From Branchiostoma lanceolatum (lineage: Eukaryota > Chordata > Leptocardii > Amphioxiformes > Branchiostomatidae), in the NCBI RefSeq assembly GCF_035083965.1, contig NC_089739.1:7552001-7616000 (forward strand): a stretch of DNA of 64,000 nt. Direction: 5' to 3'. The translations under genes and the position numbers were made by a program. Positions 10,731 to 23,500 of the stretch are shown one piece after another (position 1 is the first letter of the stretch; every line of letters starts with the position of its first letter). The notes beneath the pieces were generated by a model. It was not told the origin of the DNA, ran no database searches, and worked only from the letters and a program-made list of their open reading frames with translations.

Positions 10731-13700
10731 TTTCACTTATGAACCAAACCGCAAGAGGGCGCTCGCAGACGGTGAAGTAGGTGATATTGCAAGCTGCTTT
10801 CCCAAAAGCGTTTCTGTTTTATATATGAGAAGATCATATGATATCTATCGGATCCGGTCAGTAACTCTAGACCGTAACGGTCAAAAAAGGCAGTAGAGGT
10901 AACGTTAACGCTACATGATGGTTTCTAAAAGCCATGAACAACGTAGGATTCAGTGACTTGCATGCCGAGAAACAAGTGGTGACTTTATCGACCTAGTGGT
11001 GTTCTGAAAGCGCCATCTTTTATCGAGATGTAGTACTGCAGCTTATACGTGACCTCTGAATGGGTGGCCCGAAACAACATTAATATCTTTAATAACAACT
11101 TCGAAAGAGGATTCAAATGAATGTTCTTATTTGCTGTCTAACTAGTCGCTAGTCTATTGGTGTTTCAAAGTACCGCATCAAAGCTTACTGTTTTTAGTTT
11201 TTCTCAAAATTCTGTTCAAGAAAATGTAAGCTACGTCAAAGAACAATCAAAGAAATATAACAACAGCCTTGCAATCTTATTGGTTTGTTGCACGACATGG
11301 TCTACTTTCCGAACATTTGAATTTCGCGGTAAAATTGACACCTCTGGCGTATGCCAATCTCACGAGAACTAATTTGCGAGATTAGCGGATTTTGCCTGCA
11401 ATGTACATTTAAATCGCTAGGGGGCGTTGGGAGACCGTGATGTTGTACGCCCATTGTTTCTACCGTCCTGCTACCGTCTGTGTGTTTTGGCGCCTAGTTT
11501 TCAACCAAATTCAACTATCATTCCAAATTTTCAGACATTATTTCTTATGACTGGGAAGATATGAAAACCCCTGGTATATTTGAGTCCTCTTTCCAAGTCC
11601 AATACGTTATTCTTAGCTAGAATGTTGCTTTATACCCACTCGGAGGTGTCGTTAAAGCTGCAGTACCGCAGCTCGATAAAAGGTGGCGCTTTTAGACCAC
11701 CACTGACACACACCATGTACCAGCAGTATATAGTGGTCCGTTTTTCCAGCATGTAAGTTATCCTATGATACTGCATTTGATGAATTGAGCATATTGGTTT
11801 AATCAGGACATTTTGTCCAGACTTTTTATTAACCACACGACTTTTTCATGGCTTCCTATTTCATGGAGAAAACTTAACCTAACCAAAGACTCAACTGCAC
11901 TCTACTGTACTGTACTGTACTGTACTGCACTGTACTCTTCAGTTTACGTGTACTAAAATTGAAAAGCAAACAGTACAAAGACTACTCAATGATCATCCTT
12001 TTTTTACGTTTTATTCCACGCCACCATACCTTGCACAGGTCAAGTTTCACAACTGCTCACTGCATTCATCCATTGCAAATGTACAATTTTTCGGTCAACA
12101 TTTTTCAATGTACAGTGGCTCGTATAAAAGAAAAATAACCTTTACATAAAATTCACATTTTTTACACAAAGCTGCCACTTATACCTACAAACCTCCGTGT
12201 TCGATAAACCCCCTTTTTAATTCGTACAGTCGAATTTTTGCACATAAACGATATCATTTCAAAGCCATACCACTATTTTAGAGGGGTGGATACCCTGAAA
12301 TTAAAAGTTGCTTTTTTTAATACTCTTATAGTGATACAGAATGTAACGATTGTTGTATTCATACCCATAAAGGTCTTCTGACGGTTTCAAATAAAAAGTT
12401 TGGCACAGAAAACGGAAAGTTTGAATGTTTTTTGTACATTTGCAAGGAGGTACTTTATTTATCACATTTACATTGATGATAGAGGGACAGGATTTTATCA
12501 TGAGTATGAAAAGTGTGACCAGACCATTTCACCGGGTTTCGTCCAGACAGCCTGAACATTATGACCCAACATGTTTCTGACAAAAATGCAGTTTTTGAAG
12601 TTTCCTCCAATTCTGTATACTGTACAAGAACTGGAGAAGACATCCTTTTTTTCTTGGTCAAATTTTCTTCAGGACCGTATTGCTAGTTGATCCATAGAGG
12701 TAGTTTGAACATGACCAAAACTGGTCGAAAAACAGCCTTTTTTCTCTGCTGAAGTATTGGACGTTTCGCCGGTGAAAAAGTCCTTATAACAAGCTGTACA
12801 TCTGTAGTCACACACTTACATCACTGTACAATTTCGCATTAGAGCAGCAGGCTGAACTGCTTGCTAGCCTGCCGTGGTCAGCCCTACCCTGTTCAACTGG
12901 GTAGTGCAAGGATGGCGACTAGCAGACAGCGCAGCTGGATAGCACTTCACAGTCAAGTGGATTTGTTTCACATGGCTAAAGTGCTGGATTGCACAATGTA
13001 GTTCTGAGGTATTCGGTGGACAAGTTTATTTCAGTGGAGCAACTTCGAGTGAGATGCAACAAGGGAGGTTATCAGTAAATTGCAGATGCTTGTCTTTGTT
13101 TCCCTTTCCTTTGAATTGGTGTAAAGTGTCACACAAATGACACTGCAAAACTTGGTATAAAATTGCCCTTCTTTTACCCAAAACACAGTGCACAGTCCAG
13201 CATAGCGGGAACCAAAAAAAAAAACGGTCGTATTTTGTACATCTACTGTTGCAGGTTGACATGTAAACTCTTGCTGTTCACATCACACAATATTTGTGCT
13301 GACAAGTAACTGTACAATCTTCCATAGAGTGTCACCTGCCCCCCTCCCCCATCTCTTGCTTGTGTTTCAAGAATGTGAGTTGCAGGAGGGGGACAAGGTG
13401 TCGTCTTCAGAAGAAAAGCTGTTTCGATTATAGACGGAAATGGTATGTACTTTGAGGTTGTCTCTTGATTTTCAAGTCTTTAAGTGGATGGGTATATCAG
13501 TACAACTTTAAGCAAATCTTGATGCACCCATCCAAGAATGGACAGAAAATGGGGCCAACAATCAACATTTGGCCTTTTCCTACACATTGTGTAGAGTGGA
13601 TGAACACCCCTTCTGACAAGAATGGTTTAAGCTTTCATAACAACAAAACCAGTGGATGGAACATGCCACTCTTGATATGTAACAGGGGTGTGGGTTTGAT

Positions 13701-14587
13701 CTGTAAAAACTGATATTGTGGTCCTCAAGTGTTGAGCCTTTTGTACTGCCTTGTCAGTTTTGCTTGCATTGTTGAAAACTGGCCACCCCTTTAACTGTGA
13801 GTGGAATGTTCCAGATCTTCCATGTATGACTGGGTAATGGAAAATTCCATTTTACTGTGGGGATGGTGAAACAATGGTTGGGATGTTCATAAACAAAACC
13901 TTCGTTGTACCCTTGCTGTAGTGTCAACATTTCTGTGCATTTTACAAGCTGATATTGTCTGTCGTTATTTCTCAGATGTCACAAGTAAATACACAACGTT
14001 TACAGTTAGGTACAAACTATACATGATTTTGATACATCTTGTTTCCGTTGGCAGTGGGAAAAAGCTGTTTTTCACATCGGTGTCATTCCTCCGCGTTTGC
14101 TTTCATCTCCCTTACACTTTTTTTGGGAATTGGCCGCATTGGCATTATAAATTAATTAGATTATTCAAGACCCTGCTTTCAATCAATTTTTTTTTTCAAA
14201 TTAAAAGAAATGAAATGATTACGACTTTAATTCAATAATTTAAGTTTAAAACAATGGCAGTTATATCAACTCTCTGAGACTAGAAGAAACCTCTTGCTGT
14301 TTGAAGACCTGAATGGAAAATCTAAAGTTTGATCAGTTGGCTGGTGACTTTGTCTCAACAGTTGAAGCACTTAAATTGGTATGTCCAGAAGTAACGTTAC
14401 AAAAACCAAGAAAACATGTCCACAGCTACTAAATAATGTATTGGATCTGTTCTTTTCTCTTCAACTGACACTACCTTCTCCTTTACTCGCATTGTTGGTA
14501 AGAGAAAGAACTTAAAACAAATGGATGCCTATTACCGCTCTGAATTTGAGACTACCTTTGTTGTGGATTTCTAGCTTCGAATCTGAG
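10731..14587. other. Between NSMCE2 promoter and Tribbles stop: Tribbles 3' UTR plus intergenic
   Basis: No coding exon is recognised on either strand. The first kilobase or so below the Tribbles stop is presumably its 3' UTR; minus-strand AATAAA candidates lie near 13030 and 12458. At 11318-11370 there is a decayed second copy of the NSMCE2 promoter core (ATTTCGCGGTAAAATTG ... TCTCACGAGA). A short (CTGTA)n array lies at 11895-11936. Confidence 0.4.
11895..11936. repeat. (CTGTA)n microsatellite
   Basis: About eight tandem pentamers of CTGTA with two single-base changes. Confidence 0.85.
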
Positions 14588-17500
14588 TCAACTGAATAAG
14601 GAGGCTTCATCCTCCTCCATACACCAATCAGGGACAATCTGGTCGGGTACTTTCGGCTCCGCCTTCCCGCTTACGCTAACGGGGAAGCTCGCCTTGAACC
14701 ACGGGTGCTCTAACACTTCTCTCGCGCTCATTCTCTCGGAAGGTTCTCGCCGCAACATGCTGCGTATCAGACACTTCCCCTTCGACGATATCCCCTCCGG
14801 GACCGTGAAGATCCCGCGGCGGATCTTCGTGAAGAGTGCCTGGGGTTCGGTGTCGTGGAACGGGTAGCGGCCGACCAGCATGGTGTATAGCATGACACCG
14901 AGGCTCCAGACGTCGGCGGCTTTTCCTGAGTAGCTGCCCTGGGTGCTGAGGATCTCGGGGCTGACGTAGGCGGGGCAGCCGTGCTTGTCGCTGAGCCGGT
15001 CGTCGCCCGGCTCCTGCAGGAGGTACGTGTCCTCCAGGCTCTCAAGCTTCAGCTGAGTTCTGCGGGGAAACAAGAAGGGAACAAGACGTGTTTAATAACA
15101 AATCACAGAAAACAAAGAAACTAACAATAGCCTGAGATCTGCCGGGAAACAAGAAAGGAAAGAGGCATGATTAATAACAAATCACTCAAGACACAACTAT
15201 GTCACCACCTAACACATAATGCTTTGAAACTCGTCTAGTCCCACATACAAAAAGAACACCCAAAGAAACTCAAAAAGTTCTGCAGGAAAACAAGAAATTA
15301 AAGATACACGTTCAAAGAGATATCAAAAATGGAAGTTCTGCTGCAGTACAAAGGAAATTGTTTATTTTGTAACTGTTTAAAAAACTGCTGCATGATTTTG
15401 TCGTGACTTTTTATCCTAAAATGTATACATGACTCTCAGCTACATGTGTCAGTGCAGTTGTCAGTAAACAGTCACATAACGCGCATGTCGGTCACTCACA
15501 TGTCTCCCTATATATAACCTGGCCTTCACAGGGACACATTTGGGGAGGGGTGGGTTCGGTCGGCTAAAATAGCTCTGCTGACGAACCGGAGATATGTCAA
15601 AATCTGAGTCACTGTAACTAACTCAAACTGGCCACACGCCTTTGCCACAGTTATTTCCCAATTTCCTGCTGTCTAAAATGTGGCTTTTTGAATTGATACA
15701 CTTGTAAAATACTCTTGCTACTCAAGAATCTATACAAACCTTACAAGATAACTAGTCTAACCTGTACAAGTGACCATCTCTACAAAAGGGCCACGTGGCC
15801 AAGGTGACCACATTCTTAGATAATCTTTCCCATTGACACAAGCATTAAGAATCCTGTCTACATGCACAGTGACCACCTGTCCACACAGACCAGATTTTAT
15901 CGGTCCATTTTATCAGTCCCCTGAGCGGTCTTCTTTAGTAGTTTTGAGTTCATAACTTTGATAAAATGTCATTTCACCTGAGTTCTTTTCCACACAATAA
16001 TGTTTTACTTCAATATTGAATGCTTTCCTGACTCTTCAAACCTACAATCAAATTTTTACATGCCCCTACAGGCCCTAAAATTTCACCTCAGTCACAGCCC
16101 TTATCAAATATAGTCAAGCCTACTAAGCAAATGCCAGGAGGTCAACGACCTTTCGTACAGATCGACCCTATACTGTAAAGTTTGAAACTTCTATGGTGGT
16201 TTTAAGTTTGCGTTTTTACTAATCATCACACAAGCTGATATTTGTTCTGTCTTCCATACTGTTACAGCAATTGTCTCCACCGAGATTTGTACTATATTAA
16301 ACAGCCTCATTACCCTACATATTGGGTACCTGCCTGTGGCACTGGCTGCAAATACACCTGATATTATTATTATTACTATCATAATGTAGCAAACTCTTGA
16401 TTTTTACTGTGCCGTGAAATTCAAGCACCACATATTCTTAACTAACTTACAGTAAGTCAACCGTCATGCAAAGACACACCTTTGGCAAACCCCCTTTTAC
16501 CTAGAGAACGCCGCAGTCTGATTGGACGACGTTAGGTCACCATCACGTGTTCAGCGGACTTTATGTCGTGTGCAAATGTTTGTTCTGGAGATAGCTCACT
16601 TCCTGTGACCTTAGGTCGAAGGGCGTAATGTACAGACAACCACACAAACGTACTAAGCAACGCACAAACGCAATCGTAGGCACAAATATCTAGTTCAGGG
16701 CCACCTACAAATAGGACAGGGTCATAAGGCAAATAAATCTTGTTAAGATTTTCTCTCTTCAATTCAATGGCACTTTATGGCAGTCACCAGCCATAGGTAA
16801 ACTACAGTTCATTCTAAGGTCAATCTTTATAATAGGGACAAAAGGCGTAGGTTACATCTTAACCTTCACCCTGCTGCCTAAGCCAGTGAACAATAAAACT
16901 TTGGTGCCAAAAGTCCACTTTAGTAGGGAAAAGGTTAACATCTCTAGAATGACCACAGTTTGTTGTGTAGGTTACTATGTTGTTGTTTTTTCTGAATAAA
17001 AATAAATTCAACTAAATCTCTTGACATGTTTCATGTAAGCATTCCCTCCTTTTTCAGTTCACTTTTGTGTTGAAATGAACAGGCAAAACTGATTTCGCTC
17101 ACCCTTTTCCTTTTAAAAGGAACCTCTCACTACCCCCATCCACATCCTAAAATGGAACAGCCCAAGATATCAATCAAAGAAATGAGTAAATAAAAGAACA
17201 AGGAAAACAAAAACTGTAGCCATCTTTCCACATCCACATTTCAGCATAAATTTCAGAGCATCCAAATTGATTTTCCTCATCCTTTTCCTTTTCAAAGAAC
17301 TTCTCACTACCCCCCATCCACATCCTCAAATGGAACAGCCCAAGAAATACGTCCAGAGAAATAACTAAAACGACGCCACAACAAAAACTGTCGCAATCTT
17401 TCCACATCCACCTTCAACATCTCTTTCAACAACGGAAATTTAACAGCATCCAAGAAAGACGCCATGAAAAATGGCCCCCTTCTCTGTCAAGCCACGCAGG

Positions 17501-20500
17501 CAGACCGATTGGATCAAGTCTAATGCAAATGAGCTACTGGCAGGCAGACATTTTCCAACTGCGTGATACACTTGGCTCAGCGCCAAACTTTGTGTGTTGC
17601 AAGGAGAACCCCAGGGGCCAGGAGATTTCCCTGAGCCAAAGAAGTATGTTCATAGCCTTGTTAGGGCAAGTCTTTTGAGAATTTATCCAGTGGCTTGGTT
17701 CATTATGTATCATGCAATGTTCAATCTGGATGTCTAACCTTCATCAAGACTACAAAAACTGACGACAAACACCCATACATTCCCAGATGCCACCAAAGTA
17801 TGTTCGTGGCCTTGTCAGGGCAAGTCTTAAGAGAATTTATCCAGTGGCTTGGTTCATTTTGTATTATGCAATGTTCAATCTGGATGTCTAACCTTCATCA
17901 AGAAATAAATAATTAGTCATAGACTCAACAGCTGAGGACAACCACGCACACATTCCTACACGGGTTCCTATACATTCCTATAGACACTTAAGTGCAAAAT
18001 GTCCTCGTCCCAAATTGTGCAGTGTTTCATGGGGATAACAGATTTTACACTTTTATACACCCACACACTGGGCATGACTTATGTCAATGTCATTGAACAT
18101 GAGTATTTTTTTACTGACCCAGAAATGGTGAGAAACCATGTTTGATGTTGCGAGCTTACACAGGCTTCTAGCCATAGCAGGCTGATATGAATACCAGATA
18201 GAGACTTCACCAGTTCAAGGTTTCAGAGTTAACTGTCTCAGTTTCTTTGTCAAATGCCAAATATGGGATAAGGTCTTCCTGGGTTTAAAAGGATTTCACT
18301 GCAGGAAATAAGTGTTGAACGTTGCGATTGTGCTAGAAAAAAATAAACAACTTGCAATGAAAAAATCTATTGCAATAATTAGGCAACCCGGAATTTACAG
18401 TTGATATTATGAGTCAAATATCGTAGAAAACAGAACTGAAATATTTCGAATCCTGACTGTGCATATAATGCACAGCCATTGCCTAAGGCTTTCTGACTGG
18501 CGTAATTGTTAGTCATTTGGCAGCTCCATCCGGTCTAACGTGCGTGCATGGTGGCACACACAAGGACACATGACAAAGGTGGTAATGAAGTGTAATGTAA
18601 AAGGGGGCGTGTAGCCACTATTCAGGCTGCACTGTGCTACAGTACAGAGTTTTCCTTCATCTTGTTTTGTGTTTTTGTTTCATACCAATGTATGTGGAAG
18701 GATGTATGTTTACGGATTTATTAGCAGTGGCACTAAATGTTTATGGAGCTATTAGGACCTCAATCAAGTTTGATATTATATGCATTTTGTCTGATCCTAA
18801 CCTCTTCCCTAATGACCTCAATCAGTCAATGAAAAGCGGCCAAAAAATGTGATTTTTTTCACGAATACATAAACAAGCAAACATGAAACATTTTCCCAGT
18901 TGTTCCTAATTCGTGCATGTCTGTCCATTTGGGATGATATGTACACAAATATAAAGACAGGATTCAAACTCACAACCTCTTGGTCCAGAGTCAGTCAGGG
19001 TCACTGACCACTGGACTATGCACATAGTTTGCCCCAAATGCCACAATAGTTCCTACACATGCTGCAGCTACTGCAGCTACTATCAATATTGAGGAAACAG
19101 TTTAGAAACCCAGGCACAGGGGGAAGAGATTATTACATGATGGTATGTTGTTTACAGTTTTAACAGCTTAAGCCTCAAGCTTGTAATTCTATGATAAAAC
19201 GAAATAGATGTATCTAAACTTTCATGTACGTTTCTAGCTTTCCCCTATATTCTTTGGTACAGCCCCTCTATCATCCAACAGGCCATCAATATTGCTTATT
19301 CTACTTTGGCCGTGATTAGAGGGGTCATGTGATTACACTAGTGTGACAATTGCATCATTTTGCAATCGTTTGCACTTTAAGAACAACTGCCATTTATCAA
19401 TAACAAGCACTGGGTAGTGACAGGGAGCTATTGGCGAATGTAACATTTATTTTACATAGATCGATGGTAAACAGGACTTTTTTTATTTGGTCTCAGGGAT
19501 GTCCCTAAAGAATGGTACAGTGGCGCTCCTCCATCCTGTTCTAATCCCAGCTCCATCCTCATGATCCTGTTGATTGTTAAAGTTAGGATATTTCTTTGAC
19601 TATTTCCCCAGCCAAGCCTGTAATTTTGCTAAAAACTCAAGATTTCATTAACAATTAGACAAGATGCAAAGCTGAAGTTGCAGGAAATCACTTCTGTTTG
19701 TATCTGGAAAAGGCAAAATGTAATAGCTGCTCCCCGCATCCCCCTCCAGACCTCCCCCCTCACGACACACTCCGTGTGCTTGGCACCCTCCCCCCATCCT
19801 GCTCTGTATTTCTGGGGAGATCCCTGGGTCTTGCAAGAAATAAAATCATGATACAGATAGAAAGAGGTTATGATCTGCAAAATGAAAGTGTTTTCTCCCA
19901 TTTTGTCTTTTTTCATATACTGTACTATAAAAATATGGCTTATTTTCCATGTCATCTCCCTGCATATTTGCAATGTTATACTAGAATCCATAACACTTAA
20001 TCAAAACAGAATACCGATTTAGAATACATGTATGCCCTTGTAAGGTGAATTCTGCGTTAATTATCGCTACACACCATCTCCGCAAGACGGAATAAACCAA
20101 GGTCGGCATGCGCCAAGGTCATTCGTCAGTTGGAAATTGCAAGGAACGTCAAGCATTCCTTCCTCTACCCGTGGTGTCTGCGTCATACTTAGCGATGAAT
20201 TATGCATGAGAAGATATTCCAATCTGTACGCTCGAGGATATACGGAATGATATATGAAAATCTTCATGCAACAAAATCAAACAGGGCTATTTGAAGACAG
20301 ATGTTGCATTTTCAAGATTCTATTTGCGGTAACAATTCCTGTTTTTATATGGAAATATTGTGCTTGTAGCAGTTTCAATATATCATGGATTCATACATTT
20401 TTAGGACTTTATCTGCGGTAAAAAAATTCACATTTTTATATATGCAAATATTGCACTTTCAGCAGCTCCGATATATCATGGATTCAGACACTTCATCACA

Positions 20501-23500
20501 TCAAAATTCATGGGAAAAGGGAGTATACATGAAGCTGAATTCATTTGAGAAACAACAACAACGTAGCCTTTTTGTGCACACATTTTGAGTAGTGTTCAAA
20601 GACAAAAGGCATAAAATAGTTGCGCAACAAAGATGGGAAAAGTGCCAAAAAGTCTGCCAGCCCAGACAGTGCAAATATTTCTGCTCAGTTTGTTGCTGGA
20701 AGGTATCCAAGACCGGATATACGTTCCCTTCCGCAGCGAAAACGGACACTTCGGAAGATACGCCACTGAACTCTGAAGGGCTCTAATCTGTACATATAAA
20801 CATAGACTATCGTCACATTTTTACAATGTTACGCCACACTTTTCAGTTACTTTTGAAACATCGCCACAAACTTCAGACTTCCAATTCCTTTTCAAGAAGA
20901 CTTTGGCACAATGTAGTCAAATCTATACCACCTCTACATAAGGACATCCTGGCCATTGATATGTAGTCCAACCTGTATAATGTGCCCACTTTTTGGTGGT
21001 TCCCCAGATAATTTTTCCCATTGACACAAGCATCAAGAATCCTGTCTACAGTGACCACCTGTCCACACAGACCAGATTTTATCGGTCCCTTGAGTGGTTT
21101 TCTTGGGCAGTCTTGACAGTGTTACATGGGACCTGCTACTACATAAAGGCAGAGATATTGAAGGGTACGAATTGGGTTGTCTACATTTCTAGCTCCAACA
21201 ACTTGGCCTGTTTCCACCTGCCAATAGTGCATCCAGACTTCAATGCACGCAGACCTGGGTCCATGCCAAGAGTACGGGATATGCAAACACATATTATTGC
21301 TGAGTTCGGTCTGTCTCTTTGTACATTTGGCACGTTTGAAAGACTTGTGTCTGGGTGGGGAAAAGTAAACGCAGAAGTAACAGTTCTACTGGGCAACTAG
21401 AAAGGACACAAACAGTTTCCAGACGACCTCTCCTCACGTACCACATGGTCAAGTGCACGTGACTCGTTTTATGCAAATTCAGCAGTAAAATTCTATGTTA
21501 AACAAGCAAGTTTATAAATTTGCTTTTCTATCTGAATATGATTGGATGAGAGCAGCGACCTTGAAATTTGGCAATATCTATGCGATGAAGTCTTCTAGTA
21601 CAGCAGTAAAATTGTATGTAAAAAAGCATCAATTTGCTATTTTATCTGAAAACAGTTCCCTCTAAATAACCTTTATGTGATAACAGTTAGCCGAGTGAAG
21701 CAAACGTAAAAGTTTGGCGTTAACGGCGCTATTCATTCTTACTGTACATAGAAGGGCTTCACAACATGGTTGCTTCCCTCAAGGGCAAAAAGACACAGCT
21801 AGCCACAATAGACATTCACACAATACTCTGTCAGCGGAATTCAAATTTCCAAGGAGTTATTCGCGCTAACGAAGGATTGACGTCACTCCGGGACCCGTCA
21901 GCAGAATCTGTCTTCCCTCCATATCCGTTAATTCTCCGCATGTCTTTGAGCCCCCGCGGCTGATAAGTAGGGTAATGGGTTTACAGCGAGATATGTGCCG
22001 GGAAAATCTCACTGTGAGGGTGATGAACTCTTTAGGCACAGATATGCAAAACCATGTAGAGCTTTGCTTCGAACTTCAGTACGATATGAAATGAAAACCT
22101 TTTATTCAAACTTAAGTTTCCGAGCCTATTGTTCTTTTTTCTACATGTTAGTTAATATAACCTTCATATTTTCATAACTTTATTGCACAACAATACATTA
22201 CATGTAACAGACAGCATAGAGTTTTCCTCTATGTTTTGCAGTGCAAGAAGCTATATTGTCATTCCATGATAAAAATACAATAAATTTTCTTGAGCTACTG
22301 TGTTGTTGGACAATATTTGAACAGGCTAACACTAGATTTCTCATGAAAAGTTGAGACTAGAAAAGGTTGTGTGACACGCACAAAAAAAGGACAAAAAAGG
22401 GACAAAAACACAAACGCATACAGCACCGATCTACACATCATGGGAAAAGACTTTGCTAACTCACCGTTACTCAAACACTTGAGATTTCGGTAAGGATAAC
22501 TACCTCAGAACCAGCCTATAAAACAATCGCCCCCTGTACTGTACAGTTAGCTCCTGTACTGACACAGAAACCTAAACCCTCCTCGTCCTACAAACAACTT
22601 CCTTCTAAACTGGGTTAATCCAAACATGCGGGTAGTGGACGCTTCCGTAACTCAAAAGGGTCTGTCAATATCACAGGAGTATTTCTTACCACTGAGAAGG
22701 ATTTTGATGTTTTCGTAACACCCCTTTTGTTAAAAGGTGTATTTCAAACATACTTCACACCTTCAAAAGTGTTACCTTTGAGACAAGGGTTGGGAGTTTT
22801 GTATAGTAGACATGTAATACGTACAAAACTTCTTAGCTTTAGAAGTTAGTTTAAAATTTGCTTTCAGACAAAGGAAAATGATTACGTCGAGGCTTCTGGC
22901 TCATGGAAGGAACAAAAATGTATTGGAAACTCTTTGAGTTAGAAGTTTATAATTTGTTTATAGATAAAAGATACTGGTAAAGTTGTGGTTTGTAGTTCAT
23001 AGAACAACAAGAATCTCAACAATGTCTTATGTCTTAGAAATGGGAAGACTTACTTTTCTGGGTCTTGGAAGACGAACTTTCGCAGCTTGAGGTCCCGCAG
23101 CACGACTCCGTTGTCATGACAATGCGCCACGGCGGACACGATCTGGAAGAACAGCCACATGGCCTCATCCTCCTTCAGCCGACGCTTGTTCCGTACGTAG
23201 GAGTGCATGTCGCCATGACTGCGCTCAAAGAAGACATACGCGTTCTTGTCGCCGAGGATGACCTCGATGATCTGGTTGATGTTTTCGTGAGGTAGAACGT
23301 TGAAGTTAGCTGCCATGGCCTCACGGTAACGACTGATATCTAGAACCTGCACAGAGAGACACAAACAAAAACAACGTCAACACCAACAAATTCAAAATGT
23401 TGTTTATCTCACATTGTTTTTTTTAAATTTTACTGTGTTTTGAATCTGTGATATAACATTACATATAAATCTAAGTTGCAAATCCAAACATTTTGGATTC

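Larger units (their letters stand above)
15060..23053. other. Tribbles intron 2
   Basis: About 8 kb without recognisable exons. It contains repeated acceptor-like units next to exon 3 (15058-15295), a dispersed repeat (15817-15935 and 21006-21110), tandem duplications at 17092-17412, 17642-17903 and 20322-20488, and a SINE trace at 18955-19022. Reading frames here are short and unsupported. Confidence 0.6.

Noticed and set aside
14767..15045. 92-residue Arg/Ser/Thr-rich minus-strand ORF
   Set aside because: It is the shadow frame of Tribbles exon 3.
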